Positions 52,193 through 60,479 of a stretch of 64,000 nucleotides of DNA are shown one piece after another (within the stretch, counting starts at the first letter, position 1; every line of letters begins with the position of its first letter). Origin of the DNA: Rhodoglobus vestalii. GTDB taxonomy: Bacteria > Actinomycetota > Actinomycetes > Actinomycetales > Microbacteriaceae. The translations under genes were made by a program, and so were the position numbers. Location of the stretch: the NCBI RefSeq assembly GCF_006788895.1, contig NZ_VFRA01000001.1, positions 1,984,001 to 2,048,000 of the forward strand. The letters run 5' to 3'. The notes under the pieces are model-generated. The model saw nothing but the letters and a program-made list of their open reading frames with translations, was not told the DNA's origin and searched no databases.

Positions 52193-53152
52193 CTAGGTTT
52201 TGCGCAGCAGCACTTTTGAGACTGAGTGGTTGGCGTCTTTACGCAAGATGAGTGATGCGCGTGGCCGCGTCGGCAGTACGTTCTGGATGAGGTTGGGCTC
52301 GTTGGTGAGTGTCCACACCTGTTGGGCGCGTGCGCGGGCTGCACTCTCGCTGAGGTCCGCAAAGCGGTGAAAGTAGGAGCGCGGGTTGCTGAACGCCCCG
52401 CGCTGGAGGCGAAGGAAGCGTTCCTCGTACCAGCGTGCAATGTCGCTGGTGCGGGCATCCACATAGATGGTGAAGTCGAAGAGGTCGCTGACGGCGAGCT
52501 TTTTTCCCGGAGTTGGTGGCTGTAAGACGTTGAGTCCTTCAACGATCAGGACATCGGGTTTGCTAACGGTCACGCTTGCCTCGGGAACAATGTCGTAGGC
52601 CAGGTGTGAATAAAACGGTGCACGTACTTCGGCGGCACCCGATTTGATCTTGCTGACGAAACGCAATAGCGAACGCCGGTCGTAGCTTTCGGGAAAGCCT
52701 TTGCGTTCGAGGATCCCGCGTCGTTCAAGCTCCGAATTGGGGTGCAGGAACCCGTCGGTGGTGATGAGCTCGACCCGCGGGGTGCCATCCCAGCGGGAGA
52801 GTAGTTCGCGCAGCAACCGGGAGATTGTAGATTTACCCACGGCGACCGATCCGGCGACGCCAATGACGAATGGCGTGCGTGTGGTCGATGCTCCCAGGAA
52901 CTGGGTCGTCGCCCCGTGAAGCTGTTGGGCGTTCTCTGCGTAAAGGTTAAGGAGACGACTGAGCGGAAGGTAGACCTCGGCGACTTCGGTGAGGTCGAGT
53001 TCGTCACCAAGCCCACGGAGTTCGATCAGTTCCGCCTGCGTGAGTGGAACGTCCATTTTGGGCGCGAGTTCACTCCAATCGCTCCGATCAATTTCGAGAA
53101 ACGGAGAGATGTGACCGTGTGCGGATCCATTTTCTTGCATCCGGTTCATCAT
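52193..53152 (-). CDS. coaA: Pantothenate kinase, type I
   Basis: First, regulated step of coenzyme A synthesis: phosphorylates pantothenate. 319 aa with Walker [13 protein letters not shown] (98-109), DGFLHPN, and [13 protein letters not shown], all characteristic of the CoaA P-loop family. The ATG at 53152 is followed by further in-frame ATG codons (MMNRMQENG), and the ribosome site is weak. It converges with glmM and is divergent from glmS, 43 bases away. Confidence 0.95.
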   Translation of the reverse strand: MMNRMQENGSAHGHISPFLEIDRSDWSELAPKMDVPLTQAELIELRGLGDELDLTEVAEVYLPLSRLLNLYAENAQQLHGATTQFLGASTTRTPFVIGVAGSVAVGKSTISRLLRELLSRWDGTPRVELITTDGFLHPNSELERRGILERKGFPESYDRRSLLRFVSKIKSGAAEVRAPFYSHLAYDIVPEASVTVSKPDVLIVEGLNVLQPPTPGKKLAVSDLFDFTIYVDARTSDIARWYEERFLRLQRGAFSNPRSYFHRFADLSESAARARAQQVWTLTNEPNLIQNVLPTRPRASLILRKDANHSVSKVLLRKT

Positions 53153-53182
53153 ATCTGCGCACTGCTAGCTGGTTTGGGCAAC

Positions 53183-53188
53183 TAAACT
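53183..53188 (+). promoter_or_regulatory. -10 box of a probable leaderless glmS transcript
   Basis: TAAACT lies exactly seven bases before the glmS ATG (53196), so transcription would begin at or next to the start codon. No ribosome-binding site is visible before the ATG. The -35 region is poor. Confidence 0.5.
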
Positions 53189-53195
53189 CGACTCC

Positions 53196-55046
53196 ATGTG
53201 TGGAATTGTGGGTTACGTCGGTAACAATAAAAGCCTGGAGGTTCTCCTCGGCGGTCTTAAGCGTCTCGAGTATCGGGGTTATGACTCCGCCGGCGTCGCG
53301 ATTATTGATGGTGCAGGAAAGTTGGAAACGCGTAAGCGGGCCGGCAAGCTGCAGATGCTGCTGGATGATCTTTCCGAGCACCCGCTCGGCAACGGTGCTA
53401 CGGGAATCGGGCACACTCGGTGGGCGACCCACGGGGGGCCGACCGATGTCAATGCGCACCCGCATCTGAGTCGCGACTCTAAGCTCGCGCTCATTCACAA
53501 TGGCATCATCGAGAACTTCTCTGAACTCAAGAATGAGCTGTTGGCTGAGGGGGAGACCTTCGTCAGCGAGACTGACACTGAGGTGGCAGCTCTTCTTGTT
53601 GGCCGCGAATATGCGAAGTCGGGCAATCTCACTGAGGCACTACGTGGCGTTGTCGCCCGTCTTGAGGGCGCGTTCACTCTGCTTGCGGTGCACGAAGATG
53701 AACCCGGGGTTGTTGTCGGCGCTCGCCGCAACTCACCGCTGGTCATTGGTTTGGGTGATGGAGAGAACTTCTTGGGTTCTGATGTAGCCGCATTCGTGGA
53801 GTTCACGCGCCGCGCTGTTGCGATCGGGCAGGATCAGATCGTCACCATCCGGCCCGACTCCGTGGAGGTTACTGACTTTGAGGGCAACGCCGTTCACGTA
53901 GAAGAGTTTGATATTGCGTGGGACGCATCGGCGTCTGAAAAGGGTGGCTGGTCAAGCTTCATGGCTAAGGAGATCAGCGAAGAGCCGGATGCTGTCGCCA
54001 ACACCATTTTGGGCCGCGTTCAGGATGGCCTGGTCAGACTGACCGAATTTGAGCCGCTCGGTGATGATGTTATTGCGAACATTGACCGAATTGTCGTTGT
54101 CGCCTGCGGAACCGCAGCGTATGCGGGAATGCTCGGCAAGTACGCGATTGAGGCCTGGGCGCGAGTGCCGGTGGATGTCGAACTCGCGCACGAGTTCCGC
54201 TACCGCAACCCGATTCTTACCGATCGCACCCTCGTGATCTCGATCAGCCAGTCCGGCGAAACCATGGACACGCTGATGGCCGTCAAGTTTGCGAGTGAGT
54301 CTGGCGCAAAAGTTGTTTCGGTGTGCAACACGCACGGTGCGACCATTCCTCGCGAGTCAGACGCTGTCGTGTACACGCATGCGGGGCCGGAGGTTGCTGT
54401 GGCCTCCACTAAGGCTTTTGTGGCTCAGGTGACGGCGCTATATCTCATCGGTCTTCACATCGCGGGGGTGCGTGGCACTCTCAGCGATGAGCTGATTCGC
54501 GAAAATGTTGCCGAGTTGCAGGCAGTTCCTGCCAAGATTTCTGAGGTTCTTGTGACCTCGCAGTCGATCAAACAGTTGGCGCACTGGATGACCGACACCC
54601 AGTCGGTGCTGTTCCTGGGGCGCCACGTCGGGTATCCGATCGCGCTTGAGGGTGCCCTTAAGCTCAAGGAGCTCGCCTACATTCACGCCGAAGGCTTTGC
54701 GGCCGGTGAGTTGAAGCACGGCCCGATCGCGCTGATTGAGCCGGGCCAGGTCGTCTTCGTGATTGTTCCGAGCCCACGTGACCCCAACTCTCTGCACAAG
54801 AAGGTTGTTTCTAACATTCAGGAGATCCGTGCCCGGGGCGCTCGTGTGATCGCGATCGCTGAGAAGGGTGATGCGGCGGTGCTGCCGTTTGCGGATGAGG
54901 TCATCCCGATTCCACTGGCGGGTTCGTTCTTCGAGCCTCTGCTTGCTGTCATCCCGCTGCACATTTTTGGTATGGAACTTTCGGCAGCGAAGGGACTCGA
55001 CGTCGATCAGCCTCGCAACCTTGCGAAGTCTGTCACCGTCGAATAG
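53196..55046 (+). CDS. glmS: Glutamine-fructose-6-phosphate aminotransferase
   Basis: Makes glucosamine-6-phosphate from fructose-6-phosphate and glutamine, the entry step of amino-sugar synthesis. 616 aa: N-terminal glutaminase domain with nucleophile C2 (MCGIVGYVG), GHTRWATHGGPT, then two SIS sugar-isomerase domains (ISQSGETMDTLMAV; LGRHVGYPIALEGALKLKE), and the terminal LAKSVTVE lid. There is no Shine-Dalgarno site; TAAACT seven bases upstream suggests a leaderless message. acpS starts eight bases after its stop. Confidence 0.97.
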   Translation: MCGIVGYVGNNKSLEVLLGGLKRLEYRGYDSAGVAIIDGAGKLETRKRAGKLQMLLDDLSEHPLGNGATGIGHTRWATHGGPTDVNAHPHLSRDSKLALIHNGIIENFSELKNELLAEGETFVSETDTEVAALLVGREYAKSGNLTEALRGVVARLEGAFTLLAVHEDEPGVVVGARRNSPLVIGLGDGENFLGSDVAAFVEFTRRAVAIGQDQIVTIRPDSVEVTDFEGNAVHVEEFDIAWDASASEKGGWSSFMAKEISEEPDAVANTILGRVQDGLVRLTEFEPLGDDVIANIDRIVVVACGTAAYAGMLGKYAIEAWARVPVDVELAHEFRYRNPILTDRTLVISISQSGETMDTLMAVKFASESGAKVVSVCNTHGATIPRESDAVVYTHAGPEVAVASTKAFVAQVTALYLIGLHIAGVRGTLSDELIRENVAELQAVPAKISEVLVTSQSIKQLAHWMTDTQSVLFLGRHVGYPIALEGALKLKELAYIHAEGFAAGELKHGPIALIEPGQVVFVIVPSPRDPNSLHKKVVSNIQEIRARGARVIAIAEKGDAAVLPFADEVIPIPLAGSFFEPLLAVIPLHIFGMELSAAKGLDVDQPRNLAKSVTVE

Positions 55047-55054
55047 GTCTCACC

Positions 55055-55429
55055 GTGATTGTGGGGATCGGTGTGGATGTCGTTGACATTGCCCGCTTCG
55101 AACGTGCGTTGCAGCGCACACCGACCCTCACCGCCCGCCTGTTCGCTGAGAGCGAACAGCTGAAGGAGGGCGCACCTCGACCGCTGCGTTCACTCGCGGG
55201 CAGGTTCGCCGCAAAAGAAGCACTCATTAAAGCTCTCGGCGACTCGACCGGCGTCACCTGGCATGACATGCGGGTTGTCACGGATTCGCGCGGCAATCCC
55301 TCCTTCGAACTGCTCAACGCTACGCGATCCATCGCGGATCGCCGCGGAATCACCTCAGTGCATCTCTCACTGAGCCATGATGCCGGAATCGCGATCGCCT
55401 ACGTCATCGCGGAGGCACACCATGACTGA
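55055..55429 (+). CDS. acpS: Holo-[acyl-carrier-protein] synthase
   Basis: Transfers the phosphopantetheine arm of coenzyme A to acyl carrier protein. 124 aa, trimeric AcpS type: metal-binding GIGVDVVDIARFERAL (with the conserved Asp) and RFAAKEALIKAL (with the conserved Glu). GTG start at 55055. Its end overlaps the alr start by eight bases. It begins a run of overlapping genes reaching tsaD. Confidence 0.93.
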   Translation: MIVGIGVDVVDIARFERALQRTPTLTARLFAESEQLKEGAPRPLRSLAGRFAAKEALIKALGDSTGVTWHDMRVVTDSRGNPSFELLNATRSIADRRGITSVHLSLSHDAGIAIAYVIAEAHHD

Positions 55430-56528
55430 TCTGCGCCTCGCAACAATCAGTACCGGAGCTATCAGCCACAACATCAAAACCCTCCGAACTCTCGTAGCGC
55501 CGGCACAAGTCATGGCCGTTGTGAAAGCCAACGGCTACGGACACGGCGCGACTGCGAGCGCGCGGGCGGCCCTGACCGGCGGCGCGTCCTGGCTTGGCGT
55601 CGCCGATCTTACCGAAGCGTTTGCACTCAGAGCCGCGGGCATCGACGCTCCACTGTTGGCATGGTTGCACCAACCAGGGGCAGCGTTCAGCGAAGCGGTG
55701 CGCGCGAAAATCGACCTCGGCGTTAACAGCAGTGGGCAACTCGCCGAAGTTGCTGCGGCATCCGGCGTGGCCTGCGTGCACCTCAAAGTCGACACCGGAC
55801 TGCACCGCAATGGGGCACCGATCAGCGACTGGCCGCAGTTCTTTGAGGATGCAATGGCCCACGAGCTGGCGGGCCGTATCCGAGTGCGCGGCATCTGGAG
55901 CCACCTGGCGAATGCCGGTGCAGAAAATGATGCCAAACAGATCAAGGCCTTCACTGCCGCGGTCGCGATGGCAGAGGCGGTCGGCCTTCGGCCCGAATTG
56001 CGTCACCTTGCTGCCTCCGAGGGCGCGATCAAACACCCGAGCGCCCGCTTCAACTTAGTTCGGGTCGGAATCAGTAGTTACGGTCTTGCTCCCGCCGATG
56101 ACGTGGATGTCCAAGCCCTCGGTCTGATTCCGGCGATGACACTGAGCGCCCCCGTGATAGCGGTGAGGCGAGCCTCTGCAGGCGACGGGGTGTCGTACGG
56201 TTTCGATTTTCGCTGCACGACAGACACGAACCTCGCTCTCGTACCCCTCGGCTATGGTGATGGCGTTCCGCGACACGCGTCAAACCGCGGCCCCGTCACC
56301 ATCAACGGTGTTCGCGGTCAGGTTGCGGGCCGGGTTGCTATGGATCAAATCGTCGTTGATATGGGCGACGCGCCGGTAGCGGTCGGAGATCGCGCCGTGC
56401 TCTTCGGTGATTCGTCAGCGGACCCTATCGTGCCCAGTGCCGACGACTGGGCCGCGGCCTGCGAAACCATCAACTATGAGATTGTGACTCGCATCGGGCA
56501 ACGCGTCGTGCGCAGGTACACGCCGTGA
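55422..56528 (+). CDS. alr: Alanine racemase
   Basis: PLP enzyme that makes D-alanine for peptidoglycan. The frame is open from 55377 inside acpS, but ATG 55422 has GGAGG (55411-55415) and gives 368 aa. The PLP lysine is K35 in AVVKANGYGHG and the second catalytic residue is Y259 in GVSYGFDFR. The C-terminal beta domain holds GRVAMDQIVVDMGD. The stop overlaps tsaE by four bases. Confidence 0.95.
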   Translation: MTDLRLATISTGAISHNIKTLRTLVAPAQVMAVVKANGYGHGATASARAALTGGASWLGVADLTEAFALRAAGIDAPLLAWLHQPGAAFSEAVRAKIDLGVNSSGQLAEVAAASGVACVHLKVDTGLHRNGAPISDWPQFFEDAMAHELAGRIRVRGIWSHLANAGAENDAKQIKAFTAAVAMAEAVGLRPELRHLAASEGAIKHPSARFNLVRVGISSYGLAPADDVDVQALGLIPAMTLSAPVIAVRRASAGDGVSYGFDFRCTTDTNLALVPLGYGDGVPRHASNRGPVTINGVRGQVAGRVAMDQIVVDMGDAPVAVGDRAVLFGDSSADPIVPSADDWAAACETINYEIVTRIGQRVVRRYTP

Positions 56529-57043
56529 CCCGTCTGGCGATTGATTCTCCCGAGCGAATGGTCCAGCTGGGAACGTTGATCGCGACCCAGCTCAGCGCCG
56601 GAGACCTCGTGCTTCTCAACGGCGAGCTGGGGGCAGGAAAAACTACCCTCACGCGCTCGATCGGAGAAACTTTGGGCATCCGGGGCACCGTAACGAGCCC
56701 CACCTTTGTGCTCGCGCGCACCCACCCACGAGCGGATGATTCTGCCGACGTGGCACCTCTCGTACACGTGGACGCCTACCGCCTGGGTAGCGCAATTGAG
56801 CTCGATGATCTCGATCTCGACTTCGCGGCATCCATTGTTGTCGTCGAATGGGGTGCTGGCCTCCTTGATGGGGTGAGTGAATCGTGGCTGAACATAGATA
56901 TTATTCGGCCGACTGGCGCCAGCGACGAGCATCCGCCGGCCGACGATTTCTCTGACGAACTCAACGAACCGCGCACAGTGACGGTGACCGGCAATGGTCC
57001 TCGATGGGCCAATATGGGGTGGCTCGATGTTTTTAGCGATTGA
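56525..57043 (+). CDS. tsaE: tRNA t6A synthesis ATPase TsaE
   Basis: P-loop ATPase that works with TsaB and TsaD in forming threonylcarbamoyl-adenosine at position 37 of ANN-decoding tRNAs. 172 aa; Walker A GELGAGKT (33-40), then VTSPTFVLARTH and VHVDAYRL, and VVVEWG near residue 115. GTG start overlapping alr. Slightly longer than the E. coli protein owing to an Asp/Glu-rich stretch near residues 135-150. Confidence 0.93.
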   Translation: MTRLAIDSPERMVQLGTLIATQLSAGDLVLLNGELGAGKTTLTRSIGETLGIRGTVTSPTFVLARTHPRADDSADVAPLVHVDAYRLGSAIELDDLDLDFAASIVVVEWGAGLLDGVSESWLNIDIIRPTGASDEHPPADDFSDELNEPRTVTVTGNGPRWANMGWLDVFSD

Positions 57044-57647
57044 TACCTCGTCCGGGACAAGCGTTGCGATCGTCGATGCGCAGGGTGTTGTGCACGCGGA
57101 ACGCGATTCTGCCGACACTCGCCGACATGCCGAAGTGATTGGCGACTTCATCTCGGGTTGTCTCACCGACACCGAATTGGCGGTAACCGACCTCACTGGT
57201 GTCGTTGCCGGGATGGGCCCGGGACCATTCACCGGGCTGCGCGTGGGAATCGTTGCCGCACGGGCTTTCGCCTTCGGCGCCGGCCTGCCACTGCATCCGG
57301 TGGTCACTCACGACGCCATCGCGCTCGGTGAAACCGGGCCGGTACTCATCGCCACTGATGCGCGGCGCACAGAGCTCTACTGGTCGACCTACCGGGGAAC
57401 GGATGATGCGGGCTTACCCATCCGCGATGACGGCCCGGCGCTGGCTCCCGCCGCCGAACTCGCCACCCACGTGCCCAACTTCGCGCACTACTCGTTGCGC
57501 GAAGTGCCCACCGTACGAGCCGCTAATCTTGCGAAACTGGCGCACCTCCTGAGCGCCAACAGTCGCGAGTTTGCCGGCGAAGAAGCCCTCTATCTGCGCT
57601 CACCCGACGTCACCCTCTCGGCCGGACCGAAACGAGTAACCGCATGA
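57027..57647 (+). CDS. tsaB: tRNA t6A synthesis protein TsaB
   Basis: Inactive-kinase-fold partner of TsaD (ASKHA family). The open frame starts at 56994, but ATG 57027 gives the canonical MFLAIDTSSGTSVAIVD start and 206 aa, with TGGGGTGG before it. GMGPGPFTGLRVGIVAA is the conserved dimer-interface motif. It overlaps tsaE by 17 bases and rimI by four. Confidence 0.93.
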   Translation: MFLAIDTSSGTSVAIVDAQGVVHAERDSADTRRHAEVIGDFISGCLTDTELAVTDLTGVVAGMGPGPFTGLRVGIVAARAFAFGAGLPLHPVVTHDAIALGETGPVLIATDARRTELYWSTYRGTDDAGLPIRDDGPALAPAAELATHVPNFAHYSLREVPTVRAANLAKLAHLLSANSREFAGEEALYLRSPDVTLSAGPKRVTA

Positions 57648-58135
57648 GCTGGCAATTGCGCCGCGCCACCCCCGCTGACCTCGACGCGATCATGGCGATT
57701 GAGTCGAGCGAGTTTGCCAACGATGCCTGGTCGAGCGACATGATGAGTGCAGAGCTGGGCAACCGCCACGGGTATTACGTTGTCGCCAACCCGGTGGGGG
57801 AGCCCACGCGAGTGACAGCCTATGCAGGGTTGCGTGCCACAGCCGGTTCGACTCAGGCAGACATCCAGACGATCGCTGTTGAGCCGAACGCGAGACGCCA
57901 CGGTGTCGGGCGTGCGCTCATGAACGCGCTCATGGTCGAGGCGCGCACCCGCGGAGCTGGCGAACTTTTCTTGGAGGTTCGCGCCGACAATCCGGCAGCG
58001 CAGCGACTCTATGACTCTCTCGGCTTCGAGAGCATCGCGGTGCGCCCCAACTACTATCAGCCGGATGGTGTGGATGCGGTTGTGATGCGTCTCACTATTC
58101 CCGAGCCGAAGCTCTCTCCGGCGGTCGGCGCATGA
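57644..58135 (+). CDS. rimI: GNAT acetyltransferase, RimI-type
   Basis: Acetyl-CoA dependent N-acetyltransferase, in E. coli acting on the N-terminus of ribosomal protein S18. 163 aa; acetyl-CoA loop [18 protein letters not shown] and the following [23 protein letters not shown]... region (motif B with [11 protein letters not shown]) are clear. It lies between tsaB and tsaD, the usual actinobacterial place; the true substrate here is not shown. Confidence 0.88.
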   Translation: MSWQLRRATPADLDAIMAIESSEFANDAWSSDMMSAELGNRHGYYVVANPVGEPTRVTAYAGLRATAGSTQADIQTIAVEPNARRHGVGRALMNALMVEARTRGAGELFLEVRADNPAAQRLYDSLGFESIAVRPNYYQPDGVDAVVMRLTIPEPKLSPAVGA

Positions 58136-59223
58136 ATCGGCTCACATCGACTGGTGGCAGCGTGCCGAGCAACACGACAGAACCCCTCGTGCTGGGGATC
58201 GAAACCAGTTGCGATGAGACCGGGATCGGCATTGTTCGGGGCAGCCGTCTGCTCGCCAACGTCATCTCGTCATCCATGGAGGAGCATGCGCGCTATGGCG
58301 GAGTTGTTCCCGAGGTTGCGGCACGTGCTCATTTGGAGGCGATGCAACCTGCGCTTGAGCGGGCGCTGACAGAAGCGGGCGTCGAGCTTGCGGAACTCGA
58401 TGCGATTGCCGTTACGAGCGGCCCTGGGCTGGCCGGCGCCCTCATGGTGGGGATTGCCGCGGCCAAGGCACTCGCGGTCGCGACCGACAAACCGCTGTAT
58501 GCGGTCAATCATCTTGTTGGGCATGTGGGCGCCGATGTATTGCGCGACGATGGAACCGAACTAGACCTCCCCACAATCGCACTGCTGGTGTCGGGCGGCC
58601 ACACTTCGCTGCTGCACGTGCGCGACCTCGTCGCTGACGTTGAGCTTCTCGGCGAAACAATCGACGACGCTGCGGGGGAGGCCTTCGACAAAGTCGCTCG
58701 CCTGCTGGGCCTTCCCTACCCTGGTGGCCCCCACATCGATCGGGTCGCCGCTGAGGGAGATCCCAAGGCCATACGATTCCCCCGTGGACTGAGCAAGCCC
58801 AAAGACGTGGAACGGCACCGCTACGACTTCTCATTTTCCGGCCTGAAGACCGCCGTTGCCCGCTGGGTGGAGCGCGAACAAGATGCCGGAACAGACTTCT
58901 CAATTGCGGATGTTGCAGCAAGCTTTCGCGAAGCGGTCGCCGACATCCTGCTGACCAAGGCCGTCGCGGCCTGCACAGATTTGGGGGTGCCGCGCCTTCT
59001 GCTCGGTGGTGGAGTCGTCGCCAACGCTCGAGTGCGAGAACTCGCACGCCAGCGTTGTGCTGCTGCTGGTATCGAGTTAAGGATCCCCCCGCTGTCGCTT
59101 TGCACCGACAATGGGGCCATGATCGCAGCGTTGGGGGCGCAACTGGTGATGGCGGGTAAAGCCGCATCCACGCTGGGCTTTAGCGCCGACTCAACGCTCC
59201 CCGTAACTCAGATTCAGGGGTGA
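58132..59223 (+). CDS. tsaD: tRNA N6-adenosine threonylcarbamoyltransferase TsaD
   Basis: Catalytic subunit of t6A synthesis. 363 aa with [15 protein letters not shown], metal ligands H127 and H131 in [16 protein letters not shown], and [22 protein letters not shown] 58132 overlaps the rimI stop by four bases; a GTG at 58162 would remove ten poorly conserved residues and cannot be excluded. It is the last gene of the acpS-to-tsaD run, and the next gene has its own promoter. Confidence 0.95.
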   Translation: MNRLTSTGGSVPSNTTEPLVLGIETSCDETGIGIVRGSRLLANVISSSMEEHARYGGVVPEVAARAHLEAMQPALERALTEAGVELAELDAIAVTSGPGLAGALMVGIAAAKALAVATDKPLYAVNHLVGHVGADVLRDDGTELDLPTIALLVSGGHTSLLHVRDLVADVELLGETIDDAAGEAFDKVARLLGLPYPGGPHIDRVAAEGDPKAIRFPRGLSKPKDVERHRYDFSFSGLKTAVARWVEREQDAGTDFSIADVAASFREAVADILLTKAVAACTDLGVPRLLLGGGVVANARVRELARQRCAAAGIELRIPPLSLCTDNGAMIAALGAQLVMAGKAASTLGFSADSTLPVTQIQG

Positions 59224-59251
59224 CGGCGGTTTAAATCTTGGCGTGGCCGCG

Positions 59252-59283
59252 TTGACAGGCTTCGCTCAGACTGCCAATATAGT
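59252..59283 (+). promoter_or_regulatory. Promoter of the small DUF4190 protein gene at 59324
   Basis: A perfect TTGACA (59252-59257) is followed by CAATAT (59275-59280, spacing 17), overlapping TATAGT (59278-59283, spacing 20). Either -10 register is possible. The AAGGAGC ribosome site follows at 59310-59316. Confidence 0.6.
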
Positions 59284-59323
59284 GGCGCCGCACTCGGCAC
59301 CACCAGCTAAGGAGCAATTCACT

Positions 59324-59617
59324 ATGTCAGAACCCACGCCTTACGCGTCGACGCCCGCAGGCGCGCCGGTTGCCAAGTGGAACGTACTCTCGATCGTCTC
59401 TCTCGTAACCTCGATCTTGTGGCTCAGCCTCGTCGGTATCATCACCGGTCACATTGCGATGAAGCAGATCAAGAGAACTGGTGAACAGGGCAACGTGCTC
59501 GCAATCATCGGTCTTGTGCTCGGATACTTGGGTCTTCTTGGCTTCATCCTCGTGATCTTCCTCGTATTCATTCCCCTCTTCGTCTTTGGCGCTGCGGGTG
59601 GCCTGACCGGCTACTAA
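59324..59617 (+). CDS. DUF4190-type small membrane protein
   Basis: 97 aa from the ATG at 59324, which has AAGGAGCAA upstream; the longer open frame from 59243 lacks such a site. After a short Pro/Ala stretch come two hydrophobic segments around the typical DUF4190 loop GHIAMKQIKRTGEQGNVLAI. Function is not known for this family. It is related in its membrane part to the gene at 59718. Confidence 0.8.
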   Translation: MSEPTPYASTPAGAPVAKWNVLSIVSLVTSILWLSLVGIITGHIAMKQIKRTGEQGNVLAIIGLVLGYLGLLGFILVIFLVFIPLFVFGAAGGLTGY

Positions 59618-59641
59618 GCACCGCTACGAGTTTCTTACCCT

Positions 59642-59671
59642 GCAGAGCCCGCACACCCGTTCGGGCTCTGC
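59642..59671 (+). terminator. Terminator between the two DUF4190-type genes
   Basis: GCAGAGCCCG (59642-59651) pairs perfectly with CGGGCTCTGC (59662-59671) around a ten-base loop. No T-run follows. It lies 25 bases after the first gene and 46 before the second. Confidence 0.75.
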
Positions 59672-59705
59672 GGCAGTTAAAGGGTAGTTATTGAGGTGTA
59701 CTTGC

Positions 59706-59711
59706 TAAACT
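59706..59711 (+). promoter_or_regulatory. -10 box of a probable leaderless transcript
   Basis: TAAACT ends six bases before ATG 59718; there is no ribosome site in front of that ATG. The same hexamer at nearly the same distance precedes glmS, which supports a leaderless start in both. Confidence 0.5.
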
Positions 59712-59717
59712 GTGTCA

Positions 59718-60419
59718 ATGGCTACCAACAACTCAGACGACTCGATCCCGTTGATCCCCACTCCCGCTAAACCTGCGGCCTCCAGCACGCCCAAGGCGAA
59801 GGCGGCCCCGGCAGCTAAAAAGCCTGCCGCGAAGAAACCTGCCGCGAAGAAACCTGCCACCACATCCAAGCCCGCAACCGCATCGCCCGCCACCGCACCG
59901 CCCGCAACCGCACCGCCCGCCCCGGCACCGGCGGCGGCCGCACCGGTCACGCCCAGCGGTGATGTCGCGGCGCCGTCGAGCCCCGCGGCCCCAGCGTTGC
60001 CCCCGATGACTCCAGCGGCACCCGCAGCTTCGGCTCCGCCGGCAGCTCCCGCAGCTTCGTCTGATCCCTACGCTGCACCCCGTGGTACCCCCATCCCCGG
60101 TTATGGTGGCGCATCGACGCCGGGTCAGGCACCATACACCCCGGTTCCGGCTGGTCCGCCACAGGGGCTGGCGATTGCGTCTATGGCTACGGGAATCGTG
60201 AGCGTGTTGCTCTCATTTCTCACCATCGGGCTGCTGCCGGGAATTGCTGCGGTCGTAATGGGCCATATTGCTCAGAAGAAGCAGCGGTATGCGCGTCCGT
60301 TTTGGCTCACCGGCCTGATCACCGGTTATGTCTCGATTGGAATCAGCCTGATCTTTGGGCTAATTATTCTGTCGGCAATCTTCATTCCCCTCTTCCTCGC
60401 CAGCACTTACGGCTACTAG
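59718..60419 (+). CDS. DUF4190-like membrane protein with a histone-like Lys/Ala/Pro arm
   Basis: 233 aa. The first 140 residues are low complexity: KAKAAPAAKKPAAKKP repeats, then Pro/Ala/Thr runs and a GTPIPGYGG segment. Two hydrophobic segments follow (IASMATGIVSVLLSFLTIGL; GLITGYVSIGISLIFGLIIL) around GHIAQKKQRYARPF, as in DUF4190 proteins. The DNA shows a tandem 15-base unit coding PAAKK (59823-59852). The basic arm may face the cytoplasm and bind nucleic acid or other polyanions, but this is only inferred from composition. Confidence 0.75.
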   Translation: MATNNSDDSIPLIPTPAKPAASSTPKAKAAPAAKKPAAKKPAAKKPATTSKPATASPATAPPATAPPAPAPAAAAPVTPSGDVAAPSSPAAPALPPMTPAAPAASAPPAAPAASSDPYAAPRGTPIPGYGGASTPGQAPYTPVPAGPPQGLAIASMATGIVSVLLSFLTIGLLPGIAAVVMGHIAQKKQRYARPFWLTGLITGYVSIGISLIFGLIILSAIFIPLFLASTYGY

Positions 60420-60479
60420 CGGGAATCGCCCTTCGGCGATCGGTTCGCGGCCTAGCCGCAGTTCCCGCCTAGCCAGCGT

